Of a stretch of 64,000 nucleotides of DNA, positions 42,018 through 51,886 are shown one piece after another. The position numbers and the translations under genes are program-made. Below the pieces are notes generated by a model. That model ran no database searches, had not been told where the DNA came from, and worked only from the letters and a program-made list of their open reading frames with translations. The DNA comes from Paenibacillus sp. JNUCC32 (GTDB taxonomy: Bacteria > Bacillota > Bacilli > Paenibacillales > Paenibacillaceae). Where the stretch lies: positions 3,038,001 to 3,102,000 of the forward strand of contig NZ_CP062260.1 in NCBI RefSeq assembly GCF_014863545.1, written 5' to 3'. How positions within the stretch are numbered: position 1 is the first letter of the stretch; the number at the start of each line of letters is the position of its first letter.

Positions 42018-43856
42018 ATGAAATATCATAATCTGGAAGAATGCATCATTGATTTGGAGAAACATGGGCATTTGGTTCGTATACATGAAGAGGTCGATCC
42101 TCATTTGGAAATGGCGGCCATACATATGAAGGTTTATGAGGCAGGCGGCCCGGCACTCCTGTTTGAGAATGTAAAAGGTTCAAGGTTTCGTGCGGTATCC
42201 AACCTGTTCGGCACGATCGAGCGCAGCAAATTCATTTTTCGGGAAACCTTCGAATCAACGCAAGACGTTATCGCGCTGCGCAACGATCCGATGAAGGCGC
42301 TCAAAAATCCTTTTAAATATATCGGAACGGGACTGGCAGCTAAATCTGCACTGCCGATCAAAAAAACAGGTGCCCTGCCACCCGGATTTCAGGAAATCCA
42401 AATTTCCGATCTGCCGCTCATTAAGCACTGGAAGGACGACGGCGGCGCTTTCGTCACGCTGCCCCAAGTGTATTCCGAAGACCCGGAGAAGCCGGGCGTG
42501 ATGAATTCCAATCTGGGCATGTACCGGGTTCAGCTCACAGGCAATGAATATAAAATGAACAAGGAAGTCGGCATCCATTACCAAATCCACCGGGGCATCG
42601 GCATCCATCAAGCGAAGGCGAATAAGCTGGGTCAGCCGCTGAAAGTGAGCTGTTTTATCGGGGGGCCCCCTGCCCATACGATTTCTGCGGTTATGCCCCT
42701 GCCGGAAGGCATGAGCGAGCTTACCTTTGCCGGACTGCTGTCGGGACGACATTTCCGGTACAGCTATGTGGATGGTTACTGCATCAGCCACGATGCGGAT
42801 TTTGTTATTACGGGGGAGATCCATCCCGGCGAAACCAAGCCCGAGGGACCTTTTGGCGATCATCTGGGTTATTACAGCCTGGTCCATCCGTTTCCCGTCA
42901 TGCGAGTGCATAAAGTCTATGCCAAGCAGCAGGCCATCTATCCGTTTACGGTCGTCGGGAGACCGCCGCAGGAAGATACGTCCTTCGGGGAGCTGATTCA
43001 TGAGCTGACCGGCGGGGCGATCCGGCAAGAAATTCCGGGGGTCAAGGAAGTCCATGCGGTTGATGCTGCCGGGGTACACCCCCTGCTCTTTGCCATCGGC
43101 AGCGAACGGTATACCCCATATCAACAAGTAAAGCAGCCGGCTGAGCTTCTCACCATCTCCAACCGGATACTGGGCACGGGCCAATTAAGCTTGGCCAAGT
43201 ATTTATTCATTGCAGCTGAAGAGAACCAGCCTTTAAGCACGCATCATATCGAGGACTTCTTGACCTATATATTGGAACGCATCGATCTGCAACGGGACAT
43301 CCATTTTCAGACCAATACCACGATCGATACGCTCGATTATTCCGGAACCGGACTCAACACCGGCAGCAAGGTCGTATTTGCGGCGGTCGGGGATAAAAAA
43401 AGGGATTTGTGCCAAGCGGTGCCTGAGGCGTTAACGGATCTTCCCGGGTATGCGCCTGCAAAATGGATCATGCCCGGCATTGTCGCCATCCAGGGAGCCC
43501 CCTTTACGAGTTATTCCGAAGTGGCGCAGGAGATGTCGAGCCTTAGCGATGCCATCCGGGAACGAGGTTCGCTTCCTTCCTGCCCGATGATCATTCTGTG
43601 CGATGACAGTGAATTCATGAGCGCAACGCTCAACAATTTTCTTTGGGCAACCTTTACGCGCAGCAATCCTTCCCATGACATTCACGGCGTGAACAGCCGC
43701 TATGAGCACAAGCATTGGGGCTGCGACACGGTCATTATCGATGCCCGCACGAAACCGCACCAAGCCCCTCCGTTGATACCGGACGCAGAGGTTGAACGCA
43801 GCATCCAGCGTTTGTTTGCGAACGGCGGCAGCTTAAGCCGCATTTCGCTGCGTTAA
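42018..43856 (+). CDS. UbiD-family decarboxylase
   Basis: A 612-aa protein. It has the UbiD fold signature with substrate/prFMN-binding segments NLGMYRVQLTGNEYKMN, HYQIHRGIGIHQAKA, EIHPGETKPEGPFGDHLGYY (Arg/Glu-Glu-type catalytic region) and FTVVGRPPQEDT. It would decarboxylate an aromatic or unsaturated acid with prenylated FMN. No UbiX flavin prenyltransferase is nearby. ATG 42018 (MKYHNLEECI) fits homologues; ATG 41910, overlapping the acetyltransferase stop, is an alternative that adds 36 residues. Confidence 0.85.
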   Translation: MKYHNLEECIIDLEKHGHLVRIHEEVDPHLEMAAIHMKVYEAGGPALLFENVKGSRFRAVSNLFGTIERSKFIFRETFESTQDVIALRNDPMKALKNPFKYIGTGLAAKSALPIKKTGALPPGFQEIQISDLPLIKHWKDDGGAFVTLPQVYSEDPEKPGVMNSNLGMYRVQLTGNEYKMNKEVGIHYQIHRGIGIHQAKANKLGQPLKVSCFIGGPPAHTISAVMPLPEGMSELTFAGLLSGRHFRYSYVDGYCISHDADFVITGEIHPGETKPEGPFGDHLGYYSLVHPFPVMRVHKVYAKQQAIYPFTVVGRPPQEDTSFGELIHELTGGAIRQEIPGVKEVHAVDAAGVHPLLFAIGSERYTPYQQVKQPAELLTISNRILGTGQLSLAKYLFIAAEENQPLSTHHIEDFLTYILERIDLQRDIHFQTNTTIDTLDYSGTGLNTGSKVVFAAVGDKKRDLCQAVPEALTDLPGYAPAKWIMPGIVAIQGAPFTSYSEVAQEMSSLSDAIRERGSLPSCPMIILCDDSEFMSATLNNFLWATFTRSNPSHDIHGVNSRYEHKHWGCDTVIIDARTKPHQAPPLIPDAEVERSIQRLFANGGSLSRISLR

Positions 43857-43903
43857 AAGCTCAGAACCGCGGGTTAGCTGTAAAAGGAAGTGAAGGGATA
43901 AAA

Positions 43904-43959
43904 TTGTAAAAAGGACTGGTCCAACGTCCATTTGACTTTGCGACCAGCCCTTTATTTTT
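43904..43959 (+). terminator. Terminator after the UbiD-like gene
   Basis: GGACTGGTC and GACCAGCCC (one mismatch) are separated by about 25 nt and followed by TTTATTTTTTT. Confidence 0.6.
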
Positions 43960-44068
43960 TTATGGAAACAACGCGAATTCCGTGCAATCCACTTCTCTTT
44001 ATCAATACATCTTATATAATGAAATCTAATCCATATTAGCCAATACGGTTTATCCAAGGAGGGAAATC

Positions 44069-44596
44069 ATGTTTCCAGAACTAGAGACTCAACGATTAAG
44101 GTTGCGTGAAATCCGGCTTCAGGATGCCGAGGCGATCTACAGCTGCTTCTCGCATGAGCAGGTGACCCGCTATTACGGTCAAGACACGTTGACCAGCCCC
44201 GAGCAAGCTCGTCGATTCATTGAGCTGTTCGCTAACAACTACGCAGAGCAGCGCGGGATTCGATGGGGCATCGAAAGGAAAGATAGGCAAGGCCTGATCG
44301 GGACGATCGGATATAACGCATGGTCCCCACGGCATAGAAGAGCAGAAATCGGATATGAGCTCCATCCCGACTTCTGGAGGCAAGGATATGCCAGCGAAGC
44401 GGCCTCCGCCATCCTGGCATATGGATTTCAGGAGCTTGGCCTAACCCGCATCGGTGCCGTCGTTTTTATGGAGAACCAGGCTTCCCATGCACTGCTGGCC
44501 AAGCTCGGATTCGAAGCGGAAGGAACCCTGCGCCAGTATATCTATCAGAACGGCACGGCACACGATACGCGGGTGTATTCATTGTTACAAGGCTAG
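44069..44596 (+). CDS. GNAT acetyltransferase, RimJ/RimL-like
   Basis: A 175-aa protein. It has TQRLRLREIRLQDAEAIY, HPDFWRQGYASEAASAIL (acetyl-CoA loop) and AVVFMENQASHALLAKLGFE, typical of the ribosomal-protein acetyltransferase-like branch. The substrate is unknown. GGAGGG precedes the ATG. Confidence 0.9.
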   Translation: MFPELETQRLRLREIRLQDAEAIYSCFSHEQVTRYYGQDTLTSPEQARRFIELFANNYAEQRGIRWGIERKDRQGLIGTIGYNAWSPRHRRAEIGYELHPDFWRQGYASEAASAILAYGFQELGLTRIGAVVFMENQASHALLAKLGFEAEGTLRQYIYQNGTAHDTRVYSLLQG

Positions 44597-44624
44597 CGGA
44601 GCTAAGCTTGCGCGCTTCCAAACC

Positions 44625-45422
44625 TTATTCACCAGAGGATTCCTTCGCATCCAGAAAAGGCTTGTTCACAAAATAATACATAAAGCCCATTAATAGAACG
44701 CCGCCGATCAAATTGCCGAACGTTACCGGAATCAGATTATGCAATACGCCATCAAACGAAATCGTGCCCGGATGATTCAGCACGAGCGCAATGGCAAAGG
44801 TGCACATGTTCGCAACGCTGTGCTCGTATCCGGAGATGAAAAAGCAGAAAACAAACAGCATCATGGCAAACATTTTGGCTCCGTCGCCCTTCAGGGACAT
44901 GGGGATGAAAAAGGCAAGGCATACGAGCCAGTTGCACAGAATCGCTCTAAAAAACAGCTGCATCGTCGGGGTGGTCATTTTGTGTTCCACCACATTGAGC
45001 AGAAATCCGTTCACGGAGGAATCGGTGAATAATCCCGTTAAGAAAATCAACAGCGCAAACGTGCAGGCCCCCAGGATGTTTCCTGCATAACTGAAGATCC
45101 ACAGCTTGACTACTTCCAGCCACTTTAATTTCTTGCGGAGAGCGGCATACGTGTAATAAAACGTGTTCCCTGTAAACAAATCCCCTCCCCCGTACGCGAT
45201 CAGGATAATCGCCGCGCCAAACGTAAGGGCAGCCATCGGATAAGTCAGCGGGGAATGCTCCAGATAAAAAAAGTTGCCCGTCTTAAAAGCGACGATGACG
45301 CCAAAGCCGATAAACATGCTGGCGAGCATGGAGCGGGCGATGTAGCGCAGCTGGCTTTGTTTAAAAATTTTGTGTTTTTTGAGAGCAAGCTGCTCCACCT
45401 TGAGTAAGGATTCGGTTTCCAT
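44625..45422 (-). CDS. Formate/nitrite transporter family (FocA/NirC)
   Basis: A 265-aa membrane channel with six spans and the family motifs GGGDLFTGNTFYY (loop with the pore-lining residues) and the later NLIGGVLLMGFMYYF. It passes small anions such as formate, nitrite or hydrosulfide. ATG 45422 follows AGGAGG; a longer frame has no site. No pyruvate formate-lyase or nitrite reductase gene adjoins. Confidence 0.9.
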   Translation of the reverse strand: METESLLKVEQLALKKHKIFKQSQLRYIARSMLASMFIGFGVIVAFKTGNFFYLEHSPLTYPMAALTFGAAIILIAYGGGDLFTGNTFYYTYAALRKKLKWLEVVKLWIFSYAGNILGACTFALLIFLTGLFTDSSVNGFLLNVVEHKMTTPTMQLFFRAILCNWLVCLAFFIPMSLKGDGAKMFAMMLFVFCFFISGYEHSVANMCTFAIALVLNHPGTISFDGVLHNLIPVTFGNLIGGVLLMGFMYYFVNKPFLDAKESSGE

Positions 45423-45750
45423 AATTCCTCCTGAAAAAGTCGGTTCTATATAGATTACACGATTTTTCCAAAAATTCATATCACCTCTGTACTATTACCC
45501 CATTTTCCGATAACGCTCAGGTCATGGACGGATTCATCAATGTTCGGCCGATTGGCGTACCCGATTCATCGTTCAAACCATTAGGATCGAGCAAGGCTTC
45601 TTATTCCAGGTATCAAATCTGCAATGTCATCTTCATAGAATCGTAACCCATTGCCCTTAAGCATCAACTATCATGGGAAGATAAGTCAGGATCACTTGTT
45701 TGATACGCAGCGCATGTGGTAAGTAGTTGTTACAAAGGAGAGGATGCAAC
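45423..45750. other. Intergenic region between fnt and the DUF4309 gene
   Basis: No gene or clear structure is visible beyond the ribosome site AAAGGAGAGG (about 45734) of the next gene. Confidence 0.5.
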
Positions 45751-46347
45751 ATGAACTTGAAGCAACCAGCTAAAAAAGCAATCGTCACTTTGACTATGGC
45801 GGGCGTCGTCGGCCTTAGTGCATTCGGAGCAAATCATGCTGTTTTGCCACTGCAGCAGGCTGAAGCCGCCACGGCGGCAAGCGCCGAGGATTATGCTGCC
45901 GAGCACGCGCTCAAGACGCTCAACAGCTTTTATAAACCTGCATTGAAGGGACAATTCCCCGGTGCGGTCAGCGGATTAACGATCGGTAAAAGCACGAAGC
46001 AGGACGTGTACAAGGCCATTGGCGAGCCTCCCGTGCCAGGCAAGGATGCCGATGCCTTCGACGTATACGGGGCCAACATGGGGAATCCGGGCTACGCCTT
46101 CTCCTACAAGCTGAATAAGATTCGCGAAATGCGTTATTTTGGCACCAATGTGGAACGACAGACGAACATCGGCGGCATCACCATGAAAATGCTGAAGAAG
46201 AATTGGTTTGCTCCGGATGCCACCACCACATTCAAGAACGGAAAAACGAAGCAAACCAAGCTGACTTACCATCGTGGTGAATATAAGCTGGAGTTTATCT
46301 TCAACAGCAGCACGGAACTGGATCATATTAATCTGCTGAAAAAGTAA
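45751..46347 (+). CDS. Secreted DUF4309 (YjgB-like) protein
   Basis: A 198-aa protein. The signal peptide (AIVTLTMAGVVGLSAFGANHA) ends near AEA-ATA. The DUF4309 domain has LTIGKSTKQDVYKAIGEPP, YAFSYKLNKIREMRYFGTNV and a C-terminal beta strand FIFNSSTELDHINL. The family is predicted to be extracellular with no assigned activity. ATG 45751 follows GGAGAGG. Confidence 0.85.
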   Translation: MNLKQPAKKAIVTLTMAGVVGLSAFGANHAVLPLQQAEAATAASAEDYAAEHALKTLNSFYKPALKGQFPGAVSGLTIGKSTKQDVYKAIGEPPVPGKDADAFDVYGANMGNPGYAFSYKLNKIREMRYFGTNVERQTNIGGITMKMLKKNWFAPDATTTFKNGKTKQTKLTYHRGEYKLEFIFNSSTELDHINLLKK

Positions 46348-46398
46348 CGGTTGAATCAATTCATTTTAATTTTCTTGAATAACGGTTCGCCACATTAA

Positions 46399-46435
46399 GA
46401 AAAACCCCGGTCTCTTGAAGAGATCGGGGTTTTTG
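46399..46435. terminator. Bidirectional terminator between convergent genes
   Basis: ACCCCGGTCTCT/AGAGATCGGGGT with A-run before and T-run after serves both the DUF4309 gene and the phosphotransferase gene. Confidence 0.9.
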
Positions 46436-46437
46436 GT

Positions 46438-47439
46438 TTACATCAAATACTGTGTCAACACGTCTTCCATCCATGCCTGACTTTGCTCCAGCCGCTTCAA
46501 TCCGGCTGCCAGCATACCGATCTGCTCCTGCAGCACATGGGAATCATCGGTCCCTTCACGATAGCGGCTCAAAAAATGCAAGAAAACGTCAACCAAACGC
46601 AAGCGCAGCAGTACCGGTATGGCAGCAATCTCCTCTTCGGTCAGCCGTACGCGGCTGGCAAAGCCTTCGCAGAACTGCCGGATAGCGACCTTCTCCTCCG
46701 CCATTCCCAAGAATCCCGAAATAACGACCGCAGGTTCCATCGCCCTGACATCCTTTGTGCAAAACTCGAAGTCGAGCAACGCGATGACCTTGCCCGATTG
46801 TTCCGAATCTACGAGCAGGTTTGAAAAGTTCAGGTCCCCGTGGACCAGCTGCTGCGGCAGATTTTTCAGGGATTCCAGCCTGCCGGATATCTCGGTGTAC
46901 GCTCCTTGAAGGATTTGCAGCGCGTTTCCTTGTTCCTGGAACTCGACGGGCGGTCGCTTGCAGAAATCCTGAATGAATGTCCTGCTGCACGAAGGATACG
47001 ATTGAAGCAGCTCGTAATAGGGCGGATACACCGGCTCCATTCCAATCGAACAAGCCGCAAGTGCACTTACCAGTTCTCCCGTTTTTTCCCCGAAGGAATA
47101 AGTCGCTTGAATGCTCTCTTCATCCGGTCGCGCTCCTTCAATGTATTCGAATAGGCAAGCGTATCGATCACTTCCGTCCTGAACCCGAACCATCTTATCG
47201 CCAGACGTTGATGGAACAGGCGTTGGGACCTTAAAGCTAAGGGGTGCCCGCTGGAGCGAGTCCAAAACCGCAAACTCGAATTCGATCCTTGCCTTGTCAC
47301 GATGCGTATTGTAAATGCGCATGACCGAACGCCGATGCGGGTTATGAATAAAAAGGGTCGTATTGTTCCAGCCCGTTGGGCCGTTCACCGTATCTCCGTA
47401 CCACTCGGGCCAATACGATTGCAGAAGCTGCTGAATCAT
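46438..47439 (-). CDS. Aminoglycoside phosphotransferase-fold kinase
   Basis: A 333-aa protein of the APH/choline-kinase fold. The catalytic loop is LVHGDLNFSNLLVD and the metal Asp lies in ALLDFEF. The N-terminal half carries RSVMRIYNTHRD as the ATP-binding lobe. These proteins phosphorylate small molecules; antibiotic resistance cannot be inferred from sequence. ATG 47439 follows AGAGGA. Confidence 0.85.
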   Translation of the reverse strand: MIQQLLQSYWPEWYGDTVNGPTGWNNTTLFIHNPHRRSVMRIYNTHRDKARIEFEFAVLDSLQRAPLSFKVPTPVPSTSGDKMVRVQDGSDRYACLFEYIEGARPDEESIQATYSFGEKTGELVSALAACSIGMEPVYPPYYELLQSYPSCSRTFIQDFCKRPPVEFQEQGNALQILQGAYTEISGRLESLKNLPQQLVHGDLNFSNLLVDSEQSGKVIALLDFEFCTKDVRAMEPAVVISGFLGMAEEKVAIRQFCEGFASRVRLTEEEIAAIPVLLRLRLVDVFLHFLSRYREGTDDSHVLQEQIGMLAAGLKRLEQSQAWMEDVLTQYLM

Positions 47440-47569
47440 GATCCATCCTCTCTTACTTTTATAAATCCTATCGTAATCCGAAAATATCATCATTTTTCGC
47501 GAAATTTCTTTGGTTTTCGCAATTATAACCTTTACGCCAAGCTGCATTGTCTATTAACAACGATAAGCT

Positions 47570-48556
47570 CTATAACACCGCATCCCTCACCACCCGGAAA
47601 CCGCAGTTGCCCGTCGAGCTGTCGGGTGTATTCCCGCTCCGCGCCGCGACTCGGTAACGGTTGCAGTAGGATCTGTGGCACAGGTACGAACCCCCGCGCA
47701 TCGACCTTCTGCCGGTAGGCTCCCCATAGAACGGATTGTTCGCCGAGGTCTGTTGATGATACGACGGGCTGAACCAATCGCCGCACCATTCCCATACGTT
47801 GCCGGACATGTTGTACAGTCCGTAACCGTTCGGTTTGTAGGCATCCACCGGCGCGGTTCCGATGTACCCGTCGCTGGCGTTATTTTTGACCGGAAATTTG
47901 CCCTGCCATATGTTGCATTGATGCTCTCCGTCCTGTTTCAGCAGATCTCCCCACGGATAGGTCCTGCCCTCCAAACCGCCGCGAGCCGCATATTCCCATT
48001 CCGCTTCCGTCGGAAGCCGCACGCTTGCCCACTGACAGTAAGCCGCGGCATCGTTCCAGGATATATGTACGACCGGATGGTCCATTCGGTCTTCGATGCT
48101 GGAATCCGCCCCCTCGGGTGCTGCCCAGTATGCCCCTTCGACCACCAGCCACCAAGGCACCTCTTGCGGCACCTGGGCTACTGCTGCCTTCGTTTCCTCC
48201 GAAGCCAGCAGTTCAAATACAAACGACCAGCCGAACCGTTCCGCTTCCGTCACATAACCGGTGGCTTCCACAAACCGTTGAAATTCCCCATTCGTTACGG
48301 CATGGGACGAGATCTCGAATCCGGAGACGGTTACGCTGCGAGCCGGCCCTTCCCCGTCACGAGGGAAACCTTCATTCGAATTCGTGCCCATCGTAAACGT
48401 CCCTCCAGGCAGCATGATCATATCGGTATGAAAATCAGGATGAGACTGTTCATCATACTTTTCGTCTCTCATAGTGCCAATAAGAGCCTTCTGGCCGGAT
48501 CCCGTCGACTGCACGTGCGCTCTGGATCCTGCGCAGCAGGAATGTGGTTCTCCCAT
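47570..48556 (-). CDS. Formylglycine-generating enzyme (sulfatase-activating)
   Basis: A 328-aa FGE-sulfatase domain protein. It has MIMLPGGTFTMGTNSNEGFP at the start and RGGSYLCHRSYCNRYRVAAR near the end, with both active-site cysteines (CHRSYC) and TPDSSTGNCGFRVV. This strongly resembles the aerobic copper-dependent FGE. It would convert the Cys of the neighbouring sulfatase to formylglycine. It lies 83 bp downstream of the sulfatase on the same strand. Confidence 0.95.
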   Translation of the reverse strand: MGEPHSCCAGSRAHVQSTGSGQKALIGTMRDEKYDEQSHPDFHTDMIMLPGGTFTMGTNSNEGFPRDGEGPARSVTVSGFEISSHAVTNGEFQRFVEATGYVTEAERFGWSFVFELLASEETKAAVAQVPQEVPWWLVVEGAYWAAPEGADSSIEDRMDHPVVHISWNDAAAYCQWASVRLPTEAEWEYAARGGLEGRTYPWGDLLKQDGEHQCNIWQGKFPVKNNASDGYIGTAPVDAYKPNGYGLYNMSGNVWEWCGDWFSPSYHQQTSANNPFYGEPTGRRSMRGGSYLCHRSYCNRYRVAARSGNTPDSSTGNCGFRVVRDAVL

Positions 48557-48639
48557 GTTATTTGTTCCTCCTATCCTTGATACGGAGAACAGGACAACCG
48601 CTGTCAGAGCGGTTATCCTGCTTCACCTTGCTATTGCGA

Positions 48640-50100
48640 TTACACGAACTCCCGAGGATGACGGCGCATCAGCTCCGGCACCGCTTCTCCCCGGCCCGTG
48701 TTCTTCAAACGCTCGATATACCGGGGCAAATGACCTTTGGCGTGGTAAGGTCCCCCCTCTTTCATGACCGTCCACAATGGATCCACGTCAAACGGCATTG
48801 TCGACATCATATGATCATGCCACTCATTCAGCAGATAGACGGCCTCCCGGCAAAGATCCGGTCTTTGAGACGCCTGGTTGTGCTGCTCATACACATCCTC
48901 GGTGATATGGAACAGCATTTCTTTGTCGAACAGATGAAAGCCGTCATGATAGGTACGAATGTACAGCCAATCTCCAAACCGCACGCTTCGCTGGCAGACG
49001 TGTGCACATTGGGATACCACCAGATACTCCCTGCCGCTCTCGCGTCCGCTTCGCAGGGTCTCGGCATAACTGACTCCATCCCAGCTTCTTGCCGGTGCTA
49101 CGTTCATATATTCCGCCATCGTAGGCAGTAGATCCAGATGATAGTGCAGATTGCGATCCGATATCCCTTGCATGATGCCTGGCCCTCGGATAATCATCGG
49201 AATGCGGCAGGTTCCCTGATCCGCTGTGCCATGTTCTCCATAAATCCCAAGCTCCCCCATGTTCTCGCCATGATCCGCCGTTATGATTACGATCAAGTCA
49301 TCCATAACGCCCTTGGATTCCAGCAGCTCGAAGATGGCCCCGATATGCTCGTCCATATGCCGAATGCCGCAATCATAGCCGTCCACCATCGTCCGCAAAT
49401 CCTCCATCGTCCGAATCTCTCCGGGATGACGCGGGTAATCGGGGGATACATCACTATTATACATGTTAATTTCGTTTACACCATGCGGGCCGACCTTCTT
49501 CTGATGCTCCTGAAGCACGTCTTCGGATAACCACTCCGGAAGAGGATCATGCTCGAACGGATTGCCCAGCGACTGAGGTGCACGATACGGCGTATGCGGA
49601 TCCCAGAAGTTCACATAGAGCATCCAGTTATCTTCATCGGCGTTGCGATCCAGCCAGTCCAGCACGACCGGAGACACTTCCTCAGCCGACTCCAAGCCGC
49701 CTTTGCCTGTATTATACATTTCATTGAAGCCCGCATAGAAGGTCCAGGCGGAATGGCGCTCTCCAAACGGACTGATCAACACTGTTTTCATGCCGGCCCG
49801 GCGAAAAATGGCGGGAAAACTCTCCGAAGCCAGCTTATCGCGGAAATCCCGCGTAATGCCTTCATGCCGGACGTCCGCTGCCGAGCCTCCATGACCCACG
49901 ACGCCGTTATGAATGCCGAACTTGCCGGTCATCAGCGCGGTTCTTGATGGAAAACATGGAGCGTCGGAGGTATAGTAATTGTCGAAGCGTACGCCTTCCG
50001 CCGCTATCCGGTCAATGTTGGGCGACGTATTCCGATGGTATCCGTAACACCCTAAATGATCCGGTCTGGTCGAGTCCAAATCCAACAATAATACTCTCAT
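48640..50100 (-). CDS. Sulfatase (Cys-type, formylglycine-dependent)
   Basis: A 486-aa alkaline-phosphatase-fold sulfatase. The metal motif LLLDLDSTRPDHLGCYG opens the protein. The maturation motif CFPSR (Cys49-x-Pro51-Ser-Arg53) is the Cys type processed by FGE. ITADHGENMGE supplies the later metal ligands. No signal peptide is seen, so it acts in the cytoplasm unless exported otherwise. The substrate sulfate ester is unknown. A divergent AraC regulator lies beyond the 5' end. Confidence 0.95.
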   Translation of the reverse strand: MRVLLLDLDSTRPDHLGCYGYHRNTSPNIDRIAAEGVRFDNYYTSDAPCFPSRTALMTGKFGIHNGVVGHGGSAADVRHEGITRDFRDKLASESFPAIFRRAGMKTVLISPFGERHSAWTFYAGFNEMYNTGKGGLESAEEVSPVVLDWLDRNADEDNWMLYVNFWDPHTPYRAPQSLGNPFEHDPLPEWLSEDVLQEHQKKVGPHGVNEINMYNSDVSPDYPRHPGEIRTMEDLRTMVDGYDCGIRHMDEHIGAIFELLESKGVMDDLIVIITADHGENMGELGIYGEHGTADQGTCRIPMIIRGPGIMQGISDRNLHYHLDLLPTMAEYMNVAPARSWDGVSYAETLRSGRESGREYLVVSQCAHVCQRSVRFGDWLYIRTYHDGFHLFDKEMLFHITEDVYEQHNQASQRPDLCREAVYLLNEWHDHMMSTMPFDVDPLWTVMKEGGPYHAKGHLPRYIERLKNTGRGEAVPELMRRHPREFV

Positions 50101-50345
50101 ACACGTATCGCTTCCTTCCTCATCTCTTTTCTCTTATCCTTACATGTCAGCGTTTACAAAATGACTGCTATTGACAGAAATTATAGGCCAATGCTTCCTG
50201 TTGAGTCGATGTACATTTCGTTAATTTATTGTACGATTCTACTTCAATTTAGGTTAGCTGACCTGTAAATACCAACAAACACCTACTCATTGGAAGCATA
50301 GATATGCTAGGCTATAGGTATAAAATCACTGCGAGGTGCTTGTCT

Positions 50346-51149
50346 GTGATCCAGTTAATGAGCGTGAATTTTGATGATCATATCCCGAACTGGCGGACTC
50401 AGCTAGAGACGATCCGTTACAACGTGCTCGTTGTGGTAAGAGAAGGCAAAGTGAGGTATGAAATCAACGGGGAGGAGATCATTGCGGAAGAAGAAGACGT
50501 GCTCTTCATCCCGCAATCGACCAAACGGAGCGGCGGCAACTGGAATGGCATCCCTCATCGGAAATACACCATTCTCTTTACGATGGATCCTCAGGTAACC
50601 ACAGGCATTCCGTTTCTGGATGGAGGGCAATTCCTCAAATTCAACCTTGCGCATATTCAGTATGCCTACCGCCGCTGCGAGCGATTATTCGAGGAAATGC
50701 GCGGCGGCAAAAGCTACCGCTCCATGATCTGTCAGGGCATCATGCAGGAGCTGCTCGGCATGTTGGCCCGGGAACTAGAGAAGACCGAGCTGCCGCCAAG
50801 CAAAAGAAATTATGCGGACACCATCAAATCGTATCTGTTGGACCATTACCGCGAACCGATTGAAATCGATAAACTCGCGAAGTTAATCCATCGTTCCCCC
50901 AATTATGCCACCGCCCTCTTCAAGGAGGTGTACGGTCATTCCCCGATTCGGTACATGCACCAGCTGCGCGTGCTGGAAGCGTGCGGCCTGCTGCTTCATT
51001 CCGACATGACAATCGCTCATATCGCCCATTATCTGGGTTATTATGATACGTCCTATTTTTATCGCATGTTTAAAAAATACACCGGTCTGTCACCCTCCGA
51101 CTATGTGCAACAGGGCGATCGGTCCGACGTATCCAAGCTGTTCACCTAA
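50346..51149 (+). CDS. AraC-family regulator, divergent from the sulfatase
   Basis: A 267-aa protein. The N-terminal cupin-like sensor (VREGKVRYEINGEEIIAEEEDVLFIP, parts quoted) precedes two C-terminal helix-turn-helix motifs (EIDKLAKLIHRSPNYATALF; TIAHIAHYLGYYDTSYFYRM). The start is a GTG at 50346 with GAGGTG 7 bp upstream; an earlier ATG at 50304 lacks a site. It probably controls the sulfatase-FGE pair in response to a small molecule. Confidence 0.9.
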   Translation: MIQLMSVNFDDHIPNWRTQLETIRYNVLVVVREGKVRYEINGEEIIAEEEDVLFIPQSTKRSGGNWNGIPHRKYTILFTMDPQVTTGIPFLDGGQFLKFNLAHIQYAYRRCERLFEEMRGGKSYRSMICQGIMQELLGMLARELEKTELPPSKRNYADTIKSYLLDHYREPIEIDKLAKLIHRSPNYATALFKEVYGHSPIRYMHQLRVLEACGLLLHSDMTIAHIAHYLGYYDTSYFYRMFKKYTGLSPSDYVQQGDRSDVSKLFT

Positions 51150-51166
51150 TGATTACTCGCAAATAT

Positions 51167-51775
51167 TCATTTGATGGACGGCTTTTGCCCCGCAAACTGA
51201 ATGACATGGGACAAGCCCTGATGCCCCTGTCCTTCCTGCCGAACGACCTCACCCATGAAAAAATGGACAATTCGCCAATCCGCAAAAGCTTCGAGGAAAT
51301 CCCCTGGCGCGTATAAAAACTGAGGATCTTGCGGTCCCCCGCTTCGATAAGGAATCTGGTACGGGGAATACACTTCGGTGAGAAAATATCCTCCCGGCTT
51401 CACCGCGGTTTTCACGCCTTCCAGCGTCCTTGTTCTCAATTCTTTGGGAAAATGTCCGAACACGCAAATGATCTCATCCCATTGCTCCTTCGTCCACTGC
51501 GCTTCCCCAAGATCCACAAGCTCGGTGCGAATCTCAACGCCGCTGGCTTCGGCCAGCTTATTGGCTTTGTTCAGGCCGGACTCCGCATAATCCCACACGG
51601 TAACGTTCATGCCTTCGCGTGCCAGAAACACCGCATTTCGTCCTTCGCCCTCCGCGATCGCAAGCGCATTACCCGTTAATGCCAACCTCTTATGCATGTC
51701 GGCTATAAATACATTGGGCTCGGTTCCGAAGACATAGTCTTCGCCCTGAAACCGTTCATTCCATGGATTCATCAT
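51167..51775 (-). CDS. SAM-dependent methyltransferase, TehB-like
   Basis: A 202-aa class I methyltransferase. The SAM site is ALAIAEGEGRNAVFLAREG, followed by VTVWDYAESGL and the late motif VKPGGYFLTEVYSP. It resembles tellurite-resistance/thiopurine-type methyltransferases. The substrate is unknown. The start has GGGGGG upstream. Confidence 0.85.
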   Translation of the reverse strand: MMNPWNERFQGEDYVFGTEPNVFIADMHKRLALTGNALAIAEGEGRNAVFLAREGMNVTVWDYAESGLNKANKLAEASGVEIRTELVDLGEAQWTKEQWDEIICVFGHFPKELRTRTLEGVKTAVKPGGYFLTEVYSPYQIPYRSGGPQDPQFLYAPGDFLEAFADWRIVHFFMGEVVRQEGQGHQGLSHVIQFAGQKPSIK

Positions 51776-51886
51776 TGGATCCCCCCTATTGATCATCAAT
51801 TACTTGAATAACATTGGGCATATCACCATATTACCATGCCTGTTTCATCCTCTGCAGCATATCCTCTTACTTAAACGATAGAACCA

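Noticed and set aside
46438-47439. Antibiotic resistance gene
   Set aside because: The kinase fold is clear, but nothing links it to a specific aminoglycoside or macrolide enzyme.
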